Source of the DNA: Clostridia bacterium
GTDB taxonomy: Bacteria > Bacillota > Clostridia > UBA1381
Direction: 5' to 3'
NCBI GenBank assembly: GCA_017380475.1
Contig: JAFODX010000082.1
Span: 1-7,817, forward strand
DNA length: 7,817 nt
Shown: positions 6,835-7,817 of the stretch, piece after piece
Layout of the letters: each line of letters opens with the position of its first letter
Numbering within the stretch: position 1 is the stretch's first letter
Notes under the pieces: model-generated
What the model saw: only the letters and a program-made list of their open reading frames with translations
Told to the model about the DNA's origin: nothing
The model's database searches: none
Program-made: the position numbers and the translations under genes

Positions 6835-6863
6835 ATTGTATCACATTATAACATCAAATTCAA
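6835..6863 (-). promoter_or_regulatory. Likely ftsH promoter(s)
   Basis: Reading the minus strand, TTGAAT (6858-6863), a 17-base spacer and TACAAT (6835-6840), with TG one base before the -10, form a good sigma-A promoter. Transcription would start near 6828, leaving a leader of about 28 bases. A second extended -10, TGTTATAAT (6845-6853), lies just upstream but has a poor -35. The -35 overlaps the tilS stop codon. Sequence prediction only. Confidence 0.55.
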
Positions 6864-7817
6864 TATATAATCTTTATTTTTATGCCGTTTTTTTGAAATT
6901 TAAACCTTTCATCACGCCTGTAACCGATTATCCACGCAATATTATCCCCGATACGCAGAATCCCGATACGGCTCCTGAGGTTTTTGGGGATTTTTTCGTT
7001 TATCATATACTCTTTGACGCTTTTTGAACCGGACATACCTGACGGCACAAACCGGTCACCCTTACGTCTGTTGGTAACTGTTACAAAATCCACACCGTCC
7101 GGAAGCATAAAGCACTCTGCCTCCTTGTCTTTTTCATCAGCAAAGCTTACTTCCACCGTATAACCGGTTTCGGAAATATAACGACTTTCACCAATCTTTA
7201 TTTTATATGCAAAATCTTCACATTCATCCTCAGTATATGAAATAACCAGTTTTCCGTATTCGATTCTTGCCACAATATTTTTTGTAACATTGCATACTGT
7301 ACCTGTTTTATTTTTACTGCACAGCTTATATATATTTTCAACGACTACCGACGAAACGTCATACAAATCAGAAACATCCGCTATCATCATACGAATAACA
7401 CGACGGGCAACAGCTTTGTGCATATTCATAATCTTTTGTGTATCGGCAAAGCCGTCTTTGACTGTTTTTCTGTATTCATTTTCCGCTGTCACGGTCAGAA
7501 AGGCTTCATCGTCACGTATTATCTGTGCATTTGCGGTGATAGTTTCACAGAAATTCGGATTGAACTCCTTTTCTATCTGAGGGATAAATATATTTCTGAT
7601 TTTGTTGCGTGTATATACCGTATCAAGATTAGTTTTATCCGTTACATACTGCAACGAGTGTGCTCCACAGTAATTTTCAATTTCTTCACGGCTGACATCC
7701 AGCAACGGACGTATGTAGCTGCCGCGTTTATACGGTATACCGCACAACCCTGCTGTTGCGCTTCCCCTGATAAAGTTCATAACAATCGTTTCGGCATTGT
7801 CATTTTTATGATGTGCC
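6860..7817 (-). CDS. tilS: TilS, tRNA(Ile)-lysidine synthetase (C-terminal part; 5' end off window)
   Basis: Adds lysine to C34 of tRNA-Ile (CAU anticodon) using ATP, changing both its charging and its codon reading; essential in most bacteria. About 318 residues are visible and the open frame continues to the right edge, so the SGGxDS ATP-pyrophosphatase loop lies outside. The visible part begins with AHHKNDNAETIVMNFIRGS, the family motif equivalent to AHHxDDQAET. Next come RPLLDVSREEIENYC and DKTNLDTVYTRNKIRN (the N-domain DxSN...RNxIR motif). A less conserved middle follows, then the TilS C-terminal domain (SVKEYMINEKIPKNLRSRIG, then IGYRRDERFKF). The Met at 7780 is internal, not the start. 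The stop is 60 bases before ftsH, and an ftsH promoter overlaps its stop codon. Confidence 0.95.
   Translation of the reverse strand, partial: AHHKNDNAETIVMNFIRGSATAGLCGIPYKRGSYIRPLLDVSREEIENYCGAHSLQYVTDKTNLDTVYTRNKIRNIFIPQIEKEFNPNFCETITANAQIIRDDEAFLTVTAENEYRKTVKDGFADTQKIMNMHKAVARRVIRMMIADVSDLYDVSSVVVENIYKLCSKNKTGTVCNVTKNIVARIEYGKLVISYTEDECEDFAYKIKIGESRYISETGYTVEVSFADEKDKEAECFMLPDGVDFVTVTNRRKGDRFVPSGMSGSKSVKEYMINEKIPKNLRSRIGILRIGDNIAWIIGYRRDERFKFQKNGIKIKIIY

Overview
All genes in this window lie on the minus strand, so transcription runs from right (7817) to left (1). The content is a Clostridia-type (Gram-positive, moderate-GC Firmicutes) housekeeping block. Three things suggest this: the tig-clpP-clpX order, a tilS-to-ftsH junction, and a Bacillus-like ClpP. 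Strong AGGAGG-type ribosome sites and extended -10 promoters agree with it. An Oscillospiraceae/Ruminococcaceae-like gut clostridium is my best guess, but that is inference from protein style and not proven by the sequence.

Layout in transcription order: (1) the 3' part of tilS (tRNA-Ile lysidine synthetase), cut by the right edge; (2) ftsH, with a GTG start and its own likely promoter, followed after one base by a 70-residue DUF1858-type CxxC redox protein; (3) a two-gene unit with its own promoter, made of a secreted protein of unknown function translationally coupled to a 59-60 residue peptide of unknown function, and closed by a hairpin terminator; (4) cysK (O-acetylserine sulfhydrylase), closed by a perfect 12-bp hairpin; (5) a promoter and the tig-clpP-clpX proteostasis operon, with clpX running off the left edge.

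The genes fit together as protein quality control: a ribosome-associated chaperone (Tig), a soluble AAA+ protease (ClpXP) and a membrane AAA+ protease (FtsH). Cysteine synthesis and tRNA modification genes lie beside them. The accessory part is the secreted-protein/small-peptide pair at about 3810-4730, the only stretch whose function I cannot assign. No mobile element, CRISPR array, RNA gene or gene-free stretch longer than 300 bases was seen. I found no convincing new defence or mobile system; the unknown pair is the best candidate for something undescribed.
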